64,000 bases of DNA. Source: Cyanobium sp. FACHB-13342 (lineage in GTDB: Bacteria; Cyanobacteriota; Cyanobacteriia; PCC-6307; Cyanobiaceae). Positions 60,937 through 64,000 of the stretch are shown piece after piece. Both the position numbers and the translations under genes were made by a program. The notes under the pieces were generated by a model, which saw only the letters and a list, made by a program, of their open reading frames with translations, had not been told where the DNA came from and searched no databases. The stretch lies in NCBI RefSeq assembly GCF_014697415.1, contig NZ_JACJRT010000008.1, forward strand, positions 248,001 to 312,000. The letters run 5' to 3'. Every line of letters starts with the position of its first letter. Positions within the stretch are counted from its first letter, which is position 1.

Positions 60937-63447
60937 TCAGTTGAGGCGGGCAGCCTGATCCATCTGCCGGCGGCGTTGCTCCGCCAGGGCCAGGGCCAAG
61001 CCTGGATGCGCCTGGAGGTCGGGATCGGCCTCGGTGATCTGGAGGGCCACAGCACGGGCCAGCTCCAGCACCTCACCATCGTCCGTGAGACTGGCAAGGG
61101 CCAGATCGGGCAAGCCTGACTGGCGCGTACCCAGCACCTGGCCCGGTCCCCGCAGGCGCAGATCCATCTCAGCGATCTCGAAGCCGTCGCTGGAGCGCAC
61201 GAGCACCTCCAGCCGCTGCCGAGCCAGCACATTGCTGCTGTCGTTGATCAACAGGCAGTGGGAGGCGGCTGCCCCCCGGCCAACCCGCCCGCGCAACTGG
61301 TGCAACTGGGCCAGGCCAAAGCGTTCGGCATGTTCAATCACCATCACGCTGGCTTCGGGCACATCCACACCCACCTCCACCACCGTGGTGCTCACCAACA
61401 CCTGGGTCTGCCCGCTGGCAAAGGCGCCGATGGCGGCCTGTTTTTCAGCGCTGTTGAGTCGGCCATGCAAGAGGCCGACACGGAGATCCGGGAATTCCTC
61501 CTCACTCAACTGGCGGTGGACCTCCACGGCCGAGCGGAGATCGAGCTTGTCGGACTCCTCCACCAGGGGGAGCACCACGTAAGCCCGTTGCCCCAGCGCC
61601 ACCTGCTCCCGGATCAAGCCATAGGCCTGATGGCGCTGGCTGGCCTTGATCAGGTGGGTGCGAATGGGCTGGCGACCTGGGGGCAGGGCATCGATCTGGC
61701 TGACGTCGAGGTCGCCATGGAGGGACAGGGCCAGGGTGCGGGGAATGGGCGTCGCCGTCATGGTGAGCAGGTGGGGCTGGAGCCCCTTGGCGAGCAGGCG
61801 GTTGCGTTGGCGCACCCCAAAGCGGTGTTGCTCATCCACCACCACCAGGCCCAGGCGATCGAACTGCACCGGGTCTTCGAGCAGGGCGTGGGTGCCCACC
61901 AGCAACTGCAACTGGCCATTGACCAGATCCTCCAGCAGGCCCCGGCGGCGGGGCGCGGGGGTGGATCCCGTGAGCAGGGCCGAACGGACATGCAGCTGGT
62001 TCAACCACTCGGCCAACTTGCGGTAGTGCTGCTCGGCCAGCACTTCGGTGGGCGCCATCAACGCCCCCTGGCAGCCCGCTTCGATCGCGGTGAGCAGGGA
62101 GGCCAGGGCCACGACGGTCTTGCCGCTGCCCACATCGCCCTGTACCAACCGGGCCATTGGCTGGGGACGGGCCAGATCGGCGCGGATCTCTGCCAACACC
62201 CGCTCCTGTGCACCCGTGAGCGCGAAGGGCAACAGGGCCAGAAAGCGCTGCACCAAGCCCTCCCCGCCGGGGGGCAGGGCCAGGGGGGGAGCGGGGCGCT
62301 GGCTGAGCTGGCGCCGGCGCTGGGCCAGGCCCAGTTGCAGCAGGAGGAACTCATCGAACACCAGGCGGCGGCGACTCGCCTGCAGCTGCTGTTGATTGGC
62401 CGGGGCATGGATCCAGCTGAGGGCCTCGGCGCGGGTCACCAGGCCCTGGCTTTGGCGTAGGGCCTCGGGGAGGGGATCCGGCCACTGGCGAACCAGCGGG
62501 AGCACGGCTTCCACCACCTGGCGCAGGCGGTCGGCACCGAGGCCTTCCGTCAGCCCGTACACCGGCAGCAAGCGGCCGATGGTGTCGGAGCGGACCGGAG
62601 CCTGGGGCGACTCCAACACCTCCATCAAGGGATCTTGAAAGGCTGGGCCATAGGGAGTCTCTTTGACGAGCCCACTCACCGCCACCGTGGCCCCGGGGGG
62701 GAATTGGCGCTGCTGGGTTTTCAGCCAACCCGGGCTGGAGAAGCGCTGTCCGGCAAAAAACCGGCTGACGCGAATCTTGCCGGTGCAGTCCACCAGATGC
62801 AATTCGAGGATGGAGAGATTGGGGTTGCGCGGGCTGGCGAAGGCGTGGCTGCGCCGCACGGTGGCCACAATCGTGGCGGTCCGCCCCGGTTCCAGACCAC
62901 TGATCCGCACCAGGTTGGCGTAGTCGAGGTAGTCGCGCGGGTAGTAGTGCACGAGGTCACGCACCAACAGCAACCCCAGCTGGGCCAAGCGGGATGCGGT
63001 TTTGGGCCCCACCCCCCGGATCTCCGCTAGGGGGGTGTCGGCGTCGAACTGGAGCTGGCCAGTCGCGCGGGGGCCCTCGGCACCGGGCTGCACCAACCGC
63101 AGACGGGGAGGCGCCACGGCCAACACGGGGCGCTGGGCCTGGCGCAGGGCATGGAGCCGCTCGCGACATTGGCGCACCAACGACTGGCGCCGGCCCAGAG
63201 ACAACCCCCCATAGCCCTCGAAGCCCGGCCGGAGCTCCAGGACCCGTGCCAGGGCTTCCCCGGGCAGCTCAGCGGGAGGCTCGCCCAGCTGCTGGACCAT
63301 GAACACACTGAAACTGCAGTGCCGCCCCTTGAGGTCGCCGAAACCGCGGTCAGCCTCCAGCTGCAAGCCCTGCTGGAGGGCCTTGAGCCAAGCTGCTACA
63401 CCGGCTGGCTCGGAGGGGGCGGGGCTGGATTGATGTCCTGCAGCCAC
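60937..63447 (-). CDS. recG: ATP-dependent DNA helicase RecG
   Basis: An 836-residue RecG. The N-terminal ~125 residues are an extension typical of cyanobacterial forms. The wedge OB fold follows ('GVGPKTASRLAQLGLLLVRD'). Helicase motifs are 'ARLVQGDVGSGKTVVALASL' (Walker A), 'LVVVDEQHRFGVRQR' (DExH variant DEQH), 'TMTATPIPRTLALS' and 'HQLRGRVGRG'. It remodels stalled forks and Holliday junctions. The ATG at 63447 overlaps the upstream unknown gene by 52 nt, so a later start is possible. Confidence 0.96.
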   Translation of the reverse strand: MAAGHQSSPAPSEPAGVAAWLKALQQGLQLEADRGFGDLKGRHCSFSVFMVQQLGEPPAELPGEALARVLELRPGFEGYGGLSLGRRQSLVRQCRERLHALRQAQRPVLAVAPPRLRLVQPGAEGPRATGQLQFDADTPLAEIRGVGPKTASRLAQLGLLLVRDLVHYYPRDYLDYANLVRISGLEPGRTATIVATVRRSHAFASPRNPNLSILELHLVDCTGKIRVSRFFAGQRFSSPGWLKTQQRQFPPGATVAVSGLVKETPYGPAFQDPLMEVLESPQAPVRSDTIGRLLPVYGLTEGLGADRLRQVVEAVLPLVRQWPDPLPEALRQSQGLVTRAEALSWIHAPANQQQLQASRRRLVFDEFLLLQLGLAQRRRQLSQRPAPPLALPPGGEGLVQRFLALLPFALTGAQERVLAEIRADLARPQPMARLVQGDVGSGKTVVALASLLTAIEAGCQGALMAPTEVLAEQHYRKLAEWLNQLHVRSALLTGSTPAPRRRGLLEDLVNGQLQLLVGTHALLEDPVQFDRLGLVVVDEQHRFGVRQRNRLLAKGLQPHLLTMTATPIPRTLALSLHGDLDVSQIDALPPGRQPIRTHLIKASQRHQAYGLIREQVALGQRAYVVLPLVEESDKLDLRSAVEVHRQLSEEEFPDLRVGLLHGRLNSAEKQAAIGAFASGQTQVLVSTTVVEVGVDVPEASVMVIEHAERFGLAQLHQLRGRVGRGAAASHCLLINDSSNVLARQRLEVLVRSSDGFEIAEMDLRLRGPGQVLGTRQSGLPDLALASLTDDGEVLELARAVALQITEADPDLQAHPGLALALAEQRRRQMDQAARLN

Positions 63448-64000
63448 AGCTGTTCCGCCTCGAGCGCCTGAACCCGCCGCTGAATGCGGCGATAGTGCTG
63501 GGCCATTCTGCGCACCTCCTGGCGGTGCTGCTGGATGCGACTGCGGCAGGTGCGCAGGCGGGGCAGGGCCAACTCCAGATCCGTGGTGCGCAGCAGCAAG
63601 GCCGTGGCGTCCAGCCGGGAAGGGGCCGGATCGGGGCCGAAGGGGAGGGGCAGCCGCATCAGATTGGCGGGTGCCTCCTGGGTTTCGAGCTGGCCGGCGA
63701 GGGCAGCATCGAGCAGGCTCACCGGCAACAGGGTGCGGGTGATTCCCAGGCGCAGCAGATCCACATTGAGGGCATGGGACAGGTTGCGCAGCCTGCGGCT
63801 CAGAGCGGCCTCAAAGCCCTTGATCCAAGTGAGCAACAGATCCGGATTCGTGGGCAGTGCCCCCCCCTCCCAAGCCGTGACGGCTGGGCTGGAGGTCTGC
63901 TGGCCGATCCACTCGGCGAGAGCTTCCGCCATTGCCGCCATGGTCGCTTCACTGTCATCTCCCGAATCGTGATCTCCCGAGACGTCATCTGCCGAATCGG
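63396..64000 (-). CDS. Hypothetical protein, 5' part beyond window (partial)
   Basis: The frame has an ATG at 63941 but stays open to the right edge without a stop, so the gene probably begins outside the window. The upstream in-frame residues are an acidic pentapeptide repeat (D/V-S-A/G-D-D/H), three units of which lie at 63955-63999. From the ATG on there are 181 residues: 'AEALAEWIGQQTSSPAVTAW', 'TWIKGFEAALSRRLRNLSHA' and a C-terminal arginine-rich helix, likely coiled coil ('EVRRMAQHYRRIQRRVQALE'), then a proline tail. I recognise no family. Its 3' end overlaps recG by 52 nt, suggesting coupling. Confidence 0.7.
   Translation of the reverse strand, partial: DSADDVSGDHDSGDDSEATMAAMAEALAEWIGQQTSSPAVTAWEGGALPTNPDLLLTWIKGFEAALSRRLRNLSHALNVDLLRLGITRTLLPVSLLDAALAGQLETQEAPANLMRLPLPFGPDPAPSRLDATALLLRTTDLELALPRLRTCRSRIQQHRQEVRRMAQHYRRIQRRVQALEAEQLWLQDINPAPPPPSQPV
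63955..63999. repeat. Three tandem 15-bp units at the right edge
   Basis: Units at 63955-63969, 63970-63984 and 63985-63999 differ by only a few bases from 'tcatctcccgaatcg'. On the minus strand each unit is five codons (DSGDD-like), in the frame of the flanking partial gene. The array may continue past the window. Confidence 0.8.

Noticed and set aside
1-64000. CRISPR arrays, insertion sequences, integrases, phage or defence genes
   Set aside because: I looked for spaced repeats, transposase motifs and typical defence domains and saw none; gene content is core metabolism throughout.

Overview
The window is a densely packed, GC-rich stretch of a picocyanobacterial chromosome. The best fit is a Cyanobium / Synechococcus cluster 5 type organism, inferred from gene content and not from any database match. 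Markers of an oxygenic phototroph with phycobilisomes are apcD (allophycocyanin alpha-B), chlP (geranylgeranyl reductase), a cytochrome b6f cofactor-assembly (CCB) protein, ccsA, pcxA/cemA, glpX-type FBPase/SBPase, glgC, ferredoxin-sulfite reductase and a CobW/HupE pair behind a B12 riboswitch. ApcD argues against Prochlorococcus. I see no insertion sequence, prophage, integrase, CRISPR array or rRNA. There is one tRNA gene. Nearly all of the window is core chromosome with overlapping or closely spaced genes.

Layout. 1-6.7 kb: the 3' end of metH, small conserved proteins, an SDR, then a tight run gpsA-phzF-like-spoIID-like-Ap4A phosphorylase-like. 6.7-10.5 kb: a sigma factor, a small antisense-overlapping gene, a secreted DUF3370 protein and a ribbon-helix-helix/J-domain protein. 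10.5-11.4 kb: the only long non-coding region, visibly richer in A+T, with several inverted repeats. 11.4-20.4 kb: apcD with its own terminator, rlmD, pheT, rpmG-rpsR-RNase II-like, and an FAD oxidoreductase. 20.5-28.1 kb: metG-lptC, a CCB protein, a TPM-domain protein, pcxA-cobU, trmL, a LysM/M23 peptidase and tRNA-Met. 28.1-34.4 kb: 2-Cys peroxiredoxin, purSQ, hupE-cobW with a cobalamin riboswitch, a pentapeptide-repeat protein and a divergent UPRT-like protein. 34.4-44 kb: ilvD, then a carbon-metabolism block (pgl, gnd, glgC, hemA, glpX, rpe). 44-53.2 kb: a probable six-gene typA-DUF309-lptA-lptB-lptF-ccsA operon, then U32 peptidase and VanY. 53.2-64 kb: chlP, a desaturase, glyS, sir, VanX-like, recG and a partial unknown gene running off the right edge.

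How the genes connect. Cobalamin links several genes: B12-dependent MetH, CobU (nucleotide loop assembly), and a riboswitch-controlled cobalt-uptake/chaperone pair (HupE, CobW). Outer-membrane LPS export appears in two places (lptC behind metG; lptA-lptB-lptF). Cell-wall hydrolysis is represented by SpoIID-like, LysM-M23, VanY and VanX proteins. pgl, gnd, rpe, glpX and glgC together cover the oxidative pentose phosphate route, the Calvin cycle bisphosphatase step and glycogen synthesis.

I did not find a convincing new multi-gene system. The observations most worth checking are a UPRT-like protein that has lost the PRPP-binding loop, the structured non-coding region at 10.5-11.4 kb, the riboswitch that starts about 20 nt after a pentapeptide-repeat gene's stop codon, the ribbon-helix-helix/J-domain fusion, and a 15-bp in-frame tandem repeat at the right edge.
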